A stretch of 64,000 nucleotides of DNA, taken from assembly GCA_035556735.1 (NCBI GenBank), contig DATMFF010000006.1, forward strand, positions 1 to 64,000, written 5' to 3'. The translations under genes and the position numbers were made by a program. Shown one piece after another: positions 28,258 through 37,303 of the stretch; positions within the stretch are counted from its first letter, which is position 1, and each line of letters begins with the position of its first letter. The notes below the pieces were generated by a model that did not search any database, was not told where the DNA came from, and worked only from the letters and a program-made list of their open reading frames with translations. The stretch is from CANJBX01 sp035556735. Lineage in GTDB: Bacteria > Pseudomonadota > Alphaproteobacteria > Rhizobiales > Xanthobacteraceae.

Positions 28258-29049
28258 GTGGCAGACCTCGTGCTGATGCAGCGACACGGACCGGTCGCGC
28301 TCCTCACCCTCAACCGTCCCGACAAGCTCAACGCGCTCGACTATCCGTTGATCGATCGCCTGATGGAGCGGCTCGATCTGATCGAGGCCGACGACGCCGT
28401 CCGTGCCGTCGTGCTGACCGGCGCCGGACGCGCGTTCTCGTCAGGCGCGGACATCGCCTGCTTCGCGCCGAGCGTGCGCCGCGGCCAGGCGGCGGCGCTG
28501 CGCGAGTTCGTGCGGCGAGGCCAGCGCATGACCAGCCGGATCGAAAGCTTCCCCAAGCCGATCGTCGTGGCCGTCAACGGCATCGCACACGGCGGCGGCT
28601 GCGAGATCACGGAAGCGGCGCCGCTTGCCGTCGCAAGCGAGCGCGCCGAATTCTGCAAGGCCGAGATCAATCTCGGTTTCGCCCCGCCCTTCGGCGGCAC
28701 CCAGCGCCTGCCGCGGCTGATCGGCCGGAAGCGCGCGCTGCGGATGATCCTGACGGCGGAGCCGATCGACGCGGGCGAGGCCCAGCGCATCGGACTTGTG
28801 AACGAGGTGGTGCCGCATGCCGCGCTGCTCGATGCGGCCCTGTCGCTGGCGCACACGATCGCCGGGAAATCTCCCCTCGCCGTCGCCGCCTGCCTCGGCA
28901 GCGTGACACGCGGCCTCAATGTCCCGATCGACGAGGCGCTCGCGATCGAGGCGAACCATTTCGCGCGCATGGTCGGCACGCACGACATCGAGGAAGGCAT
29001 TTCGGCCTGGCTCGCGCGCCGCCCGCCACGGTCCGTGGCGGCGAATTAG
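28258..29049 (+). CDS. Enoyl-CoA hydratase/isomerase
   Basis: This crotonase-fold enzyme should hydrate trans-2-enoyl-CoA in fatty-acid or related degradation. The 263-residue product has the oxyanion-hole regions (AFSSGADIACF and NGIAHGGGCEITEA) and both catalytic glutamates: Glu116 in GGGCE and Glu136 in KAEINLGF, 20 residues apart as in rat crotonase, followed by GGTQRLPRLIG. The start is GTG at 28258, seven bases after GAGGAG; an in-frame TTG at 28243 overlaps the preceding gene. The actual substrate is unknown. Confidence 0.88.
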   Translation: MADLVLMQRHGPVALLTLNRPDKLNALDYPLIDRLMERLDLIEADDAVRAVVLTGAGRAFSSGADIACFAPSVRRGQAAALREFVRRGQRMTSRIESFPKPIVVAVNGIAHGGGCEITEAAPLAVASERAEFCKAEINLGFAPPFGGTQRLPRLIGRKRALRMILTAEPIDAGEAQRIGLVNEVVPHAALLDAALSLAHTIAGKSPLAVAACLGSVTRGLNVPIDEALAIEANHFARMVGTHDIEEGISAWLARRPPRSVAAN

Positions 29050-29062
29050 AGGTGGTCCTGCC

Positions 29063-30208
29063 TTATCGAGGCTGCTTCCGGCCAGCCACCCAGGTCGCCT
29101 GCACCTCGACGCCGTCGGGCGCGAAGGCCACCAGATCCGCTCGCGATTTGGGGACCAGCTTGCCGAGGCGATCACCCAGCCCGAGGAACTCGGCCGGATT
29201 CCGCGAGGCGTAGCGCAGCGCATCGGTGAGCGGCACGTCAAGCCAGCGCACGCAATTGCGCACCGCATCCGCCATCGTCAGCGCCGATCCCGCGAGCGTT
29301 CCGTCGGCGCGCTCGCAGCGGCCCTCGCGCACGGAGATCTCGTTGCCGTACAGCATGAAGCCGCCGCGCGTGCCGCCCACCGGCGGCATCGCATCGGTCA
29401 CCAGGATGGGGTGTCCGGCGCCGCGCAACGCCAGCCGCAGCACGGCGGGATCGACGTGCACGCCGTCGACGATGAGGCCGTAGTAGGCATCGCTCGCTTC
29501 CAGCGCGGCCGCGATCGGCCCCGGGTCGCGGCTGCCGAGCGGGCGCATGGCGTTGAACAGATGCGTGAACCCCGTGAGGCCCTGCTCCATGGCGGCGCGC
29601 GCCTGCGCGTAAGTGGCCATCGAGTGCCCGAGCGAGACGCGCACGCCCGCGGCCGCAAGGTCCCGCACGAAGCCTTCGGGCACCTCCTCGGGAGCGAGCG
29701 TCATGAGCGTCGCGCCTTTGCGTGGCGCGGCCACCAGGGCAAGGTCAGCGGGCTCGGGCCGGCGCAGCATGCCGGGCGCGTGCACGCCGGGCTTGCCCTG
29801 CGACAGGAACGGCCCCTCGAGGTGGATGCCGAGCACGCCGGGCTCCCTGTCGATCACGGCCTGCACGGCAGCGATCGCGGTCGCCATTTTTTCGCGGGTG
29901 TCGCTGATCAGCGTCGGCAGCAGGCCAGTGGTGCCGAACCGCCGATGCGCGCGCACGATCGCGCGGATGCCCTCGGCCGTCGGCATGTCGTTGAACAGCA
30001 CGTCGCCGCCGCCATTGACCTGGATGTCGATGAAGCCGGGCGCGAGCCAGATCCCATCGGGAAGGCGATCGACCGCGAGCGCACCGGGCAGTTGGGCGCG
30101 CGGCACCACGGCCGCGACCGTGCCCTCCTCGACGATCACCGCAGCGTCGCGGCGCAGCTCCTGCCCGTCGAACACGTGGTCTGCGGCGATTGCATGCCGG
30201 TCGCTCAT
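29063..30208 (-). CDS. nagA: N-acetylglucosamine-6-phosphate deacetylase
   Basis: NagA removes acetate from GlcNAc-6-phosphate to give glucosamine-6-phosphate in amino-sugar and cell-wall recycling. The 381-residue product has amidohydrolase motifs: LAPGFIDIQVNGGGD (about 53-67), HLEGPFLS, GHSMATYAQA, HLFNAMRPL and the catalytic aspartate in VTDAMPPVG. The start at 30208 overlaps the SIS gene's stop (ATGA), indicating coupled translation. It is the last gene of the BadF-SIS-nagA operon. Confidence 0.93.
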   Translation of the reverse strand: MSDRHAIAADHVFDGQELRRDAAVIVEEGTVAAVVPRAQLPGALAVDRLPDGIWLAPGFIDIQVNGGGDVLFNDMPTAEGIRAIVRAHRRFGTTGLLPTLISDTREKMATAIAAVQAVIDREPGVLGIHLEGPFLSQGKPGVHAPGMLRRPEPADLALVAAPRKGATLMTLAPEEVPEGFVRDLAAAGVRVSLGHSMATYAQARAAMEQGLTGFTHLFNAMRPLGSRDPGPIAAALEASDAYYGLIVDGVHVDPAVLRLALRGAGHPILVTDAMPPVGGTRGGFMLYGNEISVREGRCERADGTLAGSALTMADAVRNCVRWLDVPLTDALRYASRNPAEFLGLGDRLGKLVPKSRADLVAFAPDGVEVQATWVAGRKQPR

Positions 30209-31224
30209 CGCGTGCGAGTCACCTTCTGCAGATGGCGGGGCCGGTCGGCATCGATGCCGCGACGCGCCGCGATGTCGACCAGCAGTGCATAAAAGCTCTG
30301 GATCAGGCAAACCGCGTCCGTGTCGGGATGATCGGGCGGCAACGCCGGCAGGTCCTTCGGCTGGCCGGTGGCGAAGACGCGGGCGCCTTTCTGCTGCAGA
30401 TCGGCCGCCAGGGCGCGCATCCCGGCCGCCGCGGCGTCGGTCGGCATGAACATCAGGATCGGGTAGCTGGGGGCCACCAGCGCGATCGGGCCATGCCGGA
30501 ACTCCGCACTGCTGAACGGCTCGGCATGCAGGTCGCAGGTCTCCTTGAGTTTGAGCGCGGCCTCGCGGGCGATCGCCAGGGTGGGACCGCGCCCGATGGT
30601 CACGAGGCTCGTGGCATGCGCCAGCGCGTCGAGCGCCGCGCGCCAGTCGAGGTCGCCGGCCGCGGCCAAGCGTTGCGGCAGGCGCTCGATGGCGGCCGCG
30701 AGGTCGCTCTCGTCCGCCCAGGCCGCCGCCAGACGCAGCAGCGCGGCGAGCGACGACACGAATGTCTTGGTCGCGGCCACACTGCGCTCGGGACCGGCCG
30801 CCATCGGCAGCACGATGTCGGAGGCCGCGGCCAGCGGGCTGTGCTCGTCGTTGACGACGGCGAGCGTCAGTGCGCCGGCTGCCCGCGCAGCGCTCGTCAT
30901 CTCGATCAGATCATCGCTGCGCCCGGACTGCGACACCGCGATGAACAGCTGGTCGCGCAATTGCAACGGCCGGCGATAGACCGTGGCGATGCTCGGCGAG
31001 GCCGCCGCGACCGGAACCCCGACGTGACGCTCGATCAAGTACTTGCCGAACGTCGCCGCGTGCGCGGAACTGCCGCGCGCGCAGGTGACCACGACCTGCG
31101 GCGGCTTGTGGCGCAGCCGCGCGACGAGCTCCGCCAGCGGGCGCGAAGCCGACTTCGCCTGCCGCAGCAGGATGTCGGGCACCTCGCGGAACTCGCTGGC
31201 AATTCCCCCCGCCGGTTCATCCAT
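30205..31224 (-). CDS. SIS-domain glucosamine-6-phosphate deaminase (NagB-II type)
   Basis: The 339-residue product has two SIS domains like the C-terminal half of GlmS: VVVTCARGSSAHAATFGKYL and SQSGRSDDLIEM in the first, TIGRGPTLAIAREAALKLKE and EFRHGPIALV in the second. It has no glutaminase domain, so it should deaminate glucosamine-6-phosphate to fructose-6-phosphate. The start ATG at 31224 is chosen over an in-frame GTG at 31233 because AAAGGTG fits it at the right distance. It overlaps nagA by four bases. Confidence 0.87.
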   Translation of the reverse strand: MDEPAGGIASEFREVPDILLRQAKSASRPLAELVARLRHKPPQVVVTCARGSSAHAATFGKYLIERHVGVPVAAASPSIATVYRRPLQLRDQLFIAVSQSGRSDDLIEMTSAARAAGALTLAVVNDEHSPLAAASDIVLPMAAGPERSVAATKTFVSSLAALLRLAAAWADESDLAAAIERLPQRLAAAGDLDWRAALDALAHATSLVTIGRGPTLAIAREAALKLKETCDLHAEPFSSAEFRHGPIALVAPSYPILMFMPTDAAAAGMRALAADLQQKGARVFATGQPKDLPALPPDHPDTDAVCLIQSFYALLVDIAARRGIDADRPRHLQKVTRTR

Positions 31225-31296
31225 TCCGATCACCTTTGGCCATGGCGCCGGGGCGGACGCAAGACGTGGCGGCCTGCGCTGCGGTTCGCGCCGGCA

Positions 31297-32199
31297 TCAT
31301 GCCGCCGACTCCCCCGCCCCGGACACGTCCTGCGCCGCCGCGCGGGCCAGATGGAGGGCGCCCTGCAACGCATCGCCCTGCGGCGGAACCAAGTGAGCGC
31401 GCGTCGTCTCGTCCACCCGCGGCGCCAATGGCCCCGACAGCCCGCCGACGAGCGCGATGCGATCGACGCCGAGCGCGACCAACCGCGCCGCCATCTTGTC
31501 CACATGCCGCACGGCCTCGGCCATGATCTCGTCGGCCATTGCATCCCCCGCGGCAGCAAAGCGCACGACCTCGGGCGCGAGCACGCCGTAGTCGGCGGGC
31601 ACGGCGCCCGCCGCCCAGCGCACGATCTCGTGGGGATTGGAGTGAAATCTCCTGAACAGTGCGGTCAGCAGCTCCGTCCAATCCAGTCGGCCGTCATGCG
31701 CCATCAACACGCGGCGCAGCGCCTCGCGCCCGACCCAGGCGCCGCTGCCCTCGTCGGAAAGCTGCAGCCCCCAGCCTCCAACGCGAAAGGCGTGGCCGCG
31801 CCGGGTGCCCCAGGCGATGCTGCCGGTCCCGACGATGATCACGCCGCCATCGTCGCCGCCATGAGCGCCGACGCAGGCGGCCCTGGCATCGGTCGTGATC
31901 AAGGTCTTGTGAAAGGGCAGCTTGTGCGCCCGTGCCTTTGCGAGTTCCTCCGGCTCGCTGGCTCCGGCCAGCGCGAGACATGCAATGATGCGCGCGGCAT
32001 CGGTGAGCGGATGGTCCGCCTGCTCGAGGCAGGCCGCCGTCGCCTGCAGCACCGCGGCGAAGCTGCGGTCGATGCCGAGCCGCAGGTTGGCGGGACCCGC
32101 CACCGCCTCGCCCAAGACCTCGCCGGACCATGACGTCAGCCTGGCCCGGCAGTGGGTGCCGCCGCCGTCGATGCCCAAAAGCAACGTGGGTGCGCTCAT
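31297..32199 (-). CDS. BadF/BadG-type sugar kinase (N-acetylglucosamine or MurNAc kinase-like)
   Basis: The 300-residue product is an ASKHA-fold kinase: LLLGIDGGGTHCRARL (phosphate-1), VIIVGTGSIAWGTRRG (phosphate-2) and GGWGLQLSDEGSGAWVGREA. Family members phosphorylate GlcNAc or MurNAc-type sugars, which fits its place upstream of the deaminase and nagA and opposite murQ. The start at 32199 gives MSAPTLLLGIDG. It is the first gene of the minus-strand operon. Exact substrate is inferred. Confidence 0.85.
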   Translation of the reverse strand: MSAPTLLLGIDGGGTHCRARLTSWSGEVLGEAVAGPANLRLGIDRSFAAVLQATAACLEQADHPLTDAARIIACLALAGASEPEELAKARAHKLPFHKTLITTDARAACVGAHGGDDGGVIIVGTGSIAWGTRRGHAFRVGGWGLQLSDEGSGAWVGREALRRVLMAHDGRLDWTELLTALFRRFHSNPHEIVRWAAGAVPADYGVLAPEVVRFAAAGDAMADEIMAEAVRHVDKMAARLVALGVDRIALVGGLSGPLAPRVDETTRAHLVPPQGDALQGALHLARAAAQDVSGAGESAA

Positions 32200-32220
32200 C
32201 TGTCGTCGTCTTTGGCCGGA

Positions 32221-32245
32221 TTCTCGCCTCGTTAACGCGCGAGAA
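32221..32245. promoter_or_regulatory. Candidate operator between the BadF-type kinase gene and murQ
   Basis: An inverted repeat TTCTCGC (32221-32227) and GCGAGAA (32239-32245) has an 11-base spacer that contains GTTAAC. It lies between the divergent recycling operons. No regulator gene is adjacent, so the binding protein is unknown. Confidence 0.35.
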
Positions 32246-32346
32246 CCAGAATTGGGTCGCAAACGTTGGACTGGCACGTGATTCGCGAAGCCTGCGAGCA
32301 TTTAGCCTCAATTCGCGACGCCCGGCTGCATCGAGAGATCGCGGGA

Positions 32347-33300
32347 ATGGAAACGGAACGCGCGAGTCCCCGGTATTCCGATATCGACGTCTGGGAGCCC
32401 TCGGACATCCTCGATGCGATGATCGAGGGCCAGTTCACGGCGGTCGCCGCCGTGCGCGCCGCCCGCCCCGCGATCGAGGCCGCCACGCTTGCCATCGAAG
32501 CCCGCCTGCGCAGCGGCGGCAGGCTGATCTACGCCGGGGCGGGAACCTCGGGCCGGCTCGCCGTGCAGGACGGCGCCGAGTTGATGCCCACGTTCAACTG
32601 GCCCAAGGATCGCCTGCTCTTGCTCCTCGCCGGCGGCCAGGAGGCCCTGTTGCAGGCCGTCGAAGGCGCCGAGGACGAGACCGGGCACGCCACCCGCCTC
32701 GTCCAGCAACATCGCATCGGTCCGAAGGACGCGGTCATTGCCGTGGCGGCCAGCGGCACCACCCCGTTCACCCTGGCATGCCTGCGCGAGTCGAGGCGTA
32801 GCGGCGCGCTCACCATCGGCATTGCCAACAACCGCGATACCCCCATCCTGCGTGACGCCGAGCACGCGATCTGGCTCGACACCGGTGCCGAGCCGATCGC
32901 CGGCTCCACCCGGATGAAGGCGGGCACCGCGCAGCGCATCGCACTCAACCTCCTGTCGTCGGTGGTGATGATCCTGCTGGGCCGCGTCCATCGCGGCCTC
33001 ATGGTCGACGTGCAGGTGCTCAACGAGAAGCTGCTGCGCCGCGCGCAGACCATGCTGCACCGCCTGACCGGCCGCGACGAAACCGAGGTGCGGGACGCAC
33101 TCCAGCGCGCCAACGGCAGCGTCAAGCTGGCGGTGCTGCTGCTGCAAGGCTGCGACGTGGGCGAAGCAACGCATCTGCTGGAGCGGACCGGCGGCCAGTT
33201 GCGCGCCGCGCTGGAGCTTGCCCGCAAGGGCGCGCGGTCCGGCGACCTCGCCAACGTCGCCGCCCCCTCCGTCGTCGACGACGCGCTGCTGAACGAGTGA
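32347..33300 (+). CDS. murQ: N-acetylmuramic acid 6-phosphate etherase
   Basis: MurQ cleaves MurNAc-6-phosphate into GlcNAc-6-phosphate and D-lactate in peptidoglycan recycling. The 317-residue product has the SIS motifs AGTSGRLAVQDGAELMPTF and AASGTTPFTLACLRE, then the etherase signature GAEPIAGSTRMKAGTAQRIA. The C-terminal small helical domain is present (ALQRANGSVKLAVLLL). The start at 32347 (METERASPRYSD) is preferred to an upstream TTG at 32266. It is divergent from the kinase-deaminase-nagA operon, whose enzymes use its product. Confidence 0.93.
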   Translation: METERASPRYSDIDVWEPSDILDAMIEGQFTAVAAVRAARPAIEAATLAIEARLRSGGRLIYAGAGTSGRLAVQDGAELMPTFNWPKDRLLLLLAGGQEALLQAVEGAEDETGHATRLVQQHRIGPKDAVIAVAASGTTPFTLACLRESRRSGALTIGIANNRDTPILRDAEHAIWLDTGAEPIAGSTRMKAGTAQRIALNLLSSVVMILLGRVHRGLMVDVQVLNEKLLRRAQTMLHRLTGRDETEVRDALQRANGSVKLAVLLLQGCDVGEATHLLERTGGQLRAALELARKGARSGDLANVAAPSVVDDALLNE

Positions 33301-33312
33301 CGGCGCAGGCGC

Positions 33313-34806
33313 TTAGCCGCCGATATCGAGAAACAGGTTCCGCAGCACCTGGGGCAAGGCGTCCGGAAGGTCCTCGGAGATCAGTCCGGGACCGGCCAGA
33401 TTGCCCGCCTCGCCGTGGAGCCAGACGCCCGCCGCGGCGGCCTCGAACGCGGGCGTGTGCTGGGCCAACAGCCCGGCGATCACGCCGGCGAGCACGTCGC
33501 CGGTTCCCGCCGTCGCCAGATAGGGCGGCGCGTTGGCAGCGATCGCCGCGCGCGCGTCAGGCGACGCGACCACGGTGTCGGGTCCCTTGAACACCACGGT
33601 GGCCCCCGACAACGCCGCCGCTGCCCGCGCCAGCTCAAGCTTCACTGGAGGTTGCGTGCGGTCATCCAAAGATTTGAAAAGCCGCGAAAACTCGCCGGCG
33701 TGGGGGGTCAGGACCGTGGCCTGCCCGGAGCGCTTTTTGATCGCAGCGAACAACGCCTCCGGCTGGTCGGAAAAGCTCGTCAGCGCATCGGCGTCGAGGA
33801 CGACGGCCCGCTCGCCGGCCAGCGCCGCAAGAACGAGGTCACGCGTAACGGCGCCTACTCCGAGCCCGGGGCCGAGCGCGACCGCGTTGAAACGCCGGTC
33901 GCCCAGGAACGCGGAGAGCTCCTGCGCGCCGTCGACCGGCCGCACCATGACGGCCAGGTTGGCCGCGGCGTTGACGGACAGCGCCTCGCGCGGCGAGGCG
34001 ATGGTGACGAGCCCCGCCCCGGCGCGCAGCGCCCCACGCGCGGCAAGACGCGCCGCCCCGGTGAACGACAGCCCGCCCGAGACCACGATCGCATGGCCGC
34101 GGTCGTACTTGTGGCCCGTCGGGCGCGGCACCGGATATGCGTGGCGCCACAGCAAGGGCTCGTTCGCGAATGTCGCCGGGCGGATCTGTCCCAGCACGCC
34201 GGCCTTGATGCCGATGTCGGCCACCTCGATCCGCCCGCAATAGGCACGGCCCGGCAGCAGCAGGTGCGCGGGCTTGCGGCGGAAGAAGGTGACGGTGTCA
34301 TGCGCCCGCACGGCAGCGCCCATGACCGCTCCGGTCGTGCCGTTGATGCCGCTGGGCAGATCGACGGCGACGATGCGCGCGTCGCTCGCATTCATCGCTT
34401 CGATCAGTTCGCGCGCGCGGCCCTCCACCGGCCGGTCGAGCCCGGCGCCGAACAGCGCATCGACGATCACGCCGTTGGAGGAAATGTCGGCGGGCTGCGC
34501 GGGCACAGTGGGTCCGGTCCAGTGTCCGGCGGCGCGGGCCGCATCGCCGCGCAGGCGCTCGCGCTCGCCAAGCAGCAGCACGCGGACCCGGTACTTGCGA
34601 TCGGCCAGCAGGCGCGCGGCGACAAAGCCGTCGCCGCCGTTGTTGCCGGGCCCCGCCACCACCGTGACGTCGCGCGGGGCCAGGGCGGCGACCTTGTCGG
34701 CGACCGCCTGCCCGGCGCACTCCATGAGCGCGATGCCGGGGATGCCGGACGCAATGGTCAGGCGATCCGCCTCGGCCATCTCCGAATTGGTGAGCAGTTC
34801 GATCAT
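33313..34806 (-). CDS. nnr: Bifunctional NAD(P)HX epimerase / ADP-dependent NAD(P)HX dehydratase
   Basis: This repair enzyme restores hydrated NADH and NADPH. The 497-residue product has an N-terminal epimerase (about 1-210, VAGPGNNGGDGFVAARLL and VDLPSGINGTTG) and a C-terminal ribokinase-like dehydratase (about 230-490, LTPHAGEFSRLF and ATAGTGDVLAGVIAGLL). The start at 34806 gives MIELLTNSEMAEADRL, the usual N-terminus; a longer frame to 34878 would overlap the divergent glnB regulatory region. It is divergent from glnB. Confidence 0.94.
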   Translation of the reverse strand: MIELLTNSEMAEADRLTIASGIPGIALMECAGQAVADKVAALAPRDVTVVAGPGNNGGDGFVAARLLADRKYRVRVLLLGERERLRGDAARAAGHWTGPTVPAQPADISSNGVIVDALFGAGLDRPVEGRARELIEAMNASDARIVAVDLPSGINGTTGAVMGAAVRAHDTVTFFRRKPAHLLLPGRAYCGRIEVADIGIKAGVLGQIRPATFANEPLLWRHAYPVPRPTGHKYDRGHAIVVSGGLSFTGAARLAARGALRAGAGLVTIASPREALSVNAAANLAVMVRPVDGAQELSAFLGDRRFNAVALGPGLGVGAVTRDLVLAALAGERAVVLDADALTSFSDQPEALFAAIKKRSGQATVLTPHAGEFSRLFKSLDDRTQPPVKLELARAAAALSGATVVFKGPDTVVASPDARAAIAANAPPYLATAGTGDVLAGVIAGLLAQHTPAFEAAAAGVWLHGEAGNLAGPGLISEDLPDALPQVLRNLFLDIGG

Positions 34807-35004
34807 GCCGTGACGATATCGGTCGGGTCCGGGACCGACAACGCGGCGTCCGACGGCGTCGGCCAAATCTCGCGCCACCCAGTTGCCGACATATTGAGCA
34901 GATAGCCTAGTTTTTGTGCATCAAGCTTGGCGGGCACCTTGCACCGACCCCCTAGGGTGGTGTTAAGGATTTGAAAATGCGCGGTTTTGGACCTGTGGCG
35001 CAAC

Positions 35005-35020
35005 TGGCATGGACCCTGCT
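35005..35020 (+). promoter_or_regulatory. Sigma-54 promoter of glnB
   Basis: TGGCATGGACCCTGCT matches the -24/-12 consensus TGGCAYR-N4-YTGCW in full. The GG (35006-35007) and GC (35018-35019) are 12 bases apart as required. Transcription would start near 35031, 47 bases before the glnB ATG. Nitrogen control through RpoN/NtrC is the expected regulation. Confidence 0.85.
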
Positions 35021-35077
35021 ATCGACAGCGCGGCCCGGCTGGCTGGCGTCCGTCGGCCGGCCTGGAGATGCAGTGCA

Positions 35078-35416
35078 ATGAAAAAAATCGAAGCGATCAT
35101 CAAGCCGTTCAAGCTGGACGAAGTGAAGGAGGCGCTGCAGGAAGTCGGCCTGCAAGGCATCACGGTGACGGAAGCCAAGGGTTTCGGTCGTCAGAAGGGC
35201 CATACCGAGCTGTATCGCGGTGCGGAGTACGTCGTCGATTTTCTCCCGAAGGTGAAAATCGAGATCGTGCTCGGCGAGGATATGCTCGATAAGGCTATCG
35301 AAGCGATCCGCCGGTCGGCTCAGACCGGGCGGATCGGAGACGGCAAGATATTCGTCTCCAACATCGAGGAAGCCATCCGGATCCGAACAGGAGAATCCGG
35401 CCTGGACGCCATTTAG
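35078..35416 (+). CDS. glnB: Nitrogen regulatory protein P-II
   Basis: PII signals nitrogen status by binding ATP, ADP and 2-oxoglutarate and by uridylylation. The 112-residue product is complete, with the T-loop tyrosine Tyr51 in HTELYRGAEY and the ATP-binding TGRIGDGKIFV (about 83-93). The start at 35078 gives MKKIEAIIKPFKLDEVKEAL; an in-frame ATG at 35009 falls inside the sigma-54 promoter and is not used. It is followed by glnA after 80 bp, the usual alphaproteobacterial glnBA operon. Confidence 0.96.
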   Translation: MKKIEAIIKPFKLDEVKEALQEVGLQGITVTEAKGFGRQKGHTELYRGAEYVVDFLPKVKIEIVLGEDMLDKAIEAIRRSAQTGRIGDGKIFVSNIEEAIRIRTGESGLDAI

Positions 35417-35496
35417 ACCTGGGTCTGCTGCAAAAGCAGACGCTGCCGCCGGAACCTAGGCCGCGCGGCGAGACAACGAGAGAGGAAGTAGTATCC

Positions 35497-36906
35497 ATGA
35501 CGACCGCCAAAGATGTCCTGAAGATGATCAAGGACAACGACGTGAAGTACGTCGATTTCCGCTTCACCGACCCGCGCGGCAAGTGGCAGCACGTCACGTT
35601 CGACATTTCGATGATCGAAGAAGAGACCTTCGCCGAAGGCATCATGTTCGACGGCTCGTCGATCGCCGGCTGGAAGGCCATCAACGAGTCCGACATGGCG
35701 CTGATGCCCGACCCGGCGTCGGCCTGTATCGATCCGTTCTTCGCCGAGACCACGCTCGTGCTGGTCTGCGACGTGCTCGAGCCCACCACCGGCGAACCCT
35801 ACAATCGCGACCCGCGCGGCATCGCCAAGAAGGCCGAGGCCATGGTGAAGTCCATGGGCATCGGAGACACCGTCTTCTTCGGTCCGGAAGCCGAGTTCTT
35901 CGTGTTCGACGACGTGCGCTTCCGCGCCGACCCGTACAACACCGGTTTCAAGCTGGACTCGGTCGAATTCCCGACCAACGCCGACACCGAATACGAGGGC
36001 GGCAACCTCGGCCACCGCATCGGCACCAAGAAGGGCTACTTCCCCGTGCCGCCGCAGGACTCGGTGCAGGACATGCGCGGCGAGATGCTCGCGGCCATGG
36101 CCAAGATGGGCGCCAAGGTCGAGAAGCATCACCACGAAGTGGCCTCGGCCCAGCATGAGCTCGGCCTGAAGTTCTCGCCGCTGACGGTGATGGCCGACCA
36201 GATGCAGATCTACAAGTACTGCATCCAGCAGGTCGCGCACATCTACGGCAAGACGGCGACCTTCATGCCGAAGCCGATCTACGGCGACAACGGCTCGGGC
36301 ATGCACTGCCACCAGTCGATCTGGAAGGACGGCAAGCCGGTGTTCGCGGGCAACAAGTACTCGGACCTGTCCGAGACCTGCCTCCACTACATCGCCGGCG
36401 TCATCAAGCATGCCAAGGCGATCAACGCCTTCACCAACCCGACCACCAACTCCTACAAGCGTCTGGTGCCGGGCTTCGAGGCGCCGGTGCTGCTCGCCTA
36501 CTCGGCGCGCAACCGCTCGGCATCCTGCCGCATCCCCTACACGACGAGCCCGAAGGCCAAGCGCGTCGAGGTGCGGTTCCCGGATCCGCTGTGCAATCCG
36601 TACCTCGGCTTCGCGGCGCTGCTGATGGCTGGCCTCGACGGCGTCAAGAACAAGCTCGACCCGGGTCCGGCGATGGACAAGGACCTCTACGATCTGCCGC
36701 CGAAGGAGCTCAAGAAGATCCCGACCGTGTCCGGCTCGCTGCGCGAGGCGTTGTGGAATCTCGACAAGGATCGCGAGTTCCTCAAGGCCGGCGGCGTGTT
36801 CGACGACGATTTCATCGACAGCTACATCGAGCTCAAGATGACCGAGGTGATCCGTTTCGAGCATACGCCTCACCCGGTCGAGTTCGAGATGTACTACTCC
36901 GCGTAG
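35497..36906 (+). CDS. glnA: Glutamine synthetase, type I
   Basis: GlnA makes glutamine from glutamate, ammonia and ATP in the cytoplasm as a dodecamer. The 469-residue product has the GSI motifs MFDGSSIAGW, FFGPEAEFFVFD, DNGSGMHCHQSIW (ATP site) and the adenylylation site Tyr398 in DKDLYDLPPKE, so activity should be controlled by GlnE. A GAGAGGAAG ribosome binding site precedes the ATG. It follows glnB and ends before a strong terminator. Confidence 0.98.
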   Translation: MTTAKDVLKMIKDNDVKYVDFRFTDPRGKWQHVTFDISMIEEETFAEGIMFDGSSIAGWKAINESDMALMPDPASACIDPFFAETTLVLVCDVLEPTTGEPYNRDPRGIAKKAEAMVKSMGIGDTVFFGPEAEFFVFDDVRFRADPYNTGFKLDSVEFPTNADTEYEGGNLGHRIGTKKGYFPVPPQDSVQDMRGEMLAAMAKMGAKVEKHHHEVASAQHELGLKFSPLTVMADQMQIYKYCIQQVAHIYGKTATFMPKPIYGDNGSGMHCHQSIWKDGKPVFAGNKYSDLSETCLHYIAGVIKHAKAINAFTNPTTNSYKRLVPGFEAPVLLAYSARNRSASCRIPYTTSPKAKRVEVRFPDPLCNPYLGFAALLMAGLDGVKNKLDPGPAMDKDLYDLPPKELKKIPTVSGSLREALWNLDKDREFLKAGGVFDDDFIDSYIELKMTEVIRFEHTPHPVEFEMYYSA

Positions 36907-36945
36907 TGTGCTTCCTCCCAGATCGCTCTGCGATCCAACTGAATC

Positions 36946-36973
36946 GGGCGCCCTTGCGGGCGCCCTTTTTCTT
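36946..36973 (+). terminator. Intrinsic terminator of glnBA
   Basis: A perfect eight-base-pair stem GGGCGCCC-TTGC-GGGCGCCC (36946-36965) is followed by TTTTTCTT. It lies 40 bases after the glnA stop. Confidence 0.93.
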
Positions 36974-36990
36974 GGCGCGGCGGAATGCTC

Positions 36991-37230
36991 TCAGGAAAAT
37001 CTGGCCAGCAGCGCTGCGACACAGGTCGCAACCGCCAGCGCCAGCATGACGCGCAGGCGCGCTACGAGCGGATGCCCGAAGGCGCCGGCGGCCCGCCGCT
37101 CGCGAATGATCTCCGCCTCGAACTCTGCGGCCGAGGAATAGCAGCAGGCCAGCGCCAAGCCGGCCCTGGTCGCGCTGGCTTCCAGTTGCCCCAGGTCCTG
37201 CCGAAAACGGTCGCTGGACGTCGTGGTCAT
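36991..37230 (-). CDS. Small membrane protein of unknown function
   Basis: The 79-residue product starts MTTTSSDRFRQDLGQLEASA and has a single hydrophobic C-terminal helix (about 58-76, ARLRVMLALAVATCVAALLA). It is thus probably tail-anchored with a cytoplasmic helical part. The start at 37230 is preferred to one at 37284 because the longer form overlaps the Pho box of phoX. It is convergent with glnA and divergent from phoX. I do not recognise a family. Confidence 0.55.
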   Translation of the reverse strand: MTTTSSDRFRQDLGQLEASATRAGLALACCYSSAAEFEAEIIRERRAAGAFGHPLVARLRVMLALAVATCVAALLARFS

Positions 37231-37285
37231 GCCATCAGCATGGACGCAAATGGTAAATGCGGAATTGCCTGCGGCCCGGTGCAAA

Positions 37286-37303
37286 CTGTCGCGGCCTTGT
37301 CAC
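37286..37303 (+). promoter_or_regulatory. Pho box upstream of phoX
   Basis: CTGTC at 37286-37290 and TTGTCAC at 37297-37303 lie in direct repeat with the 11-base period of PhoB sites (consensus CTGTCAT-N4-CTGTCAY). A possible -10 element CTATCT lies 12 bases downstream (37316-37321). The site is 62 bases before the phoX start. Confidence 0.75.

Noticed and set aside
34915..34970. NtrC binding sites upstream of the glnB sigma-54 promoter
   Set aside because: TGCAC-like half sites exist but no pair matches the NtrC palindrome and spacing well enough.
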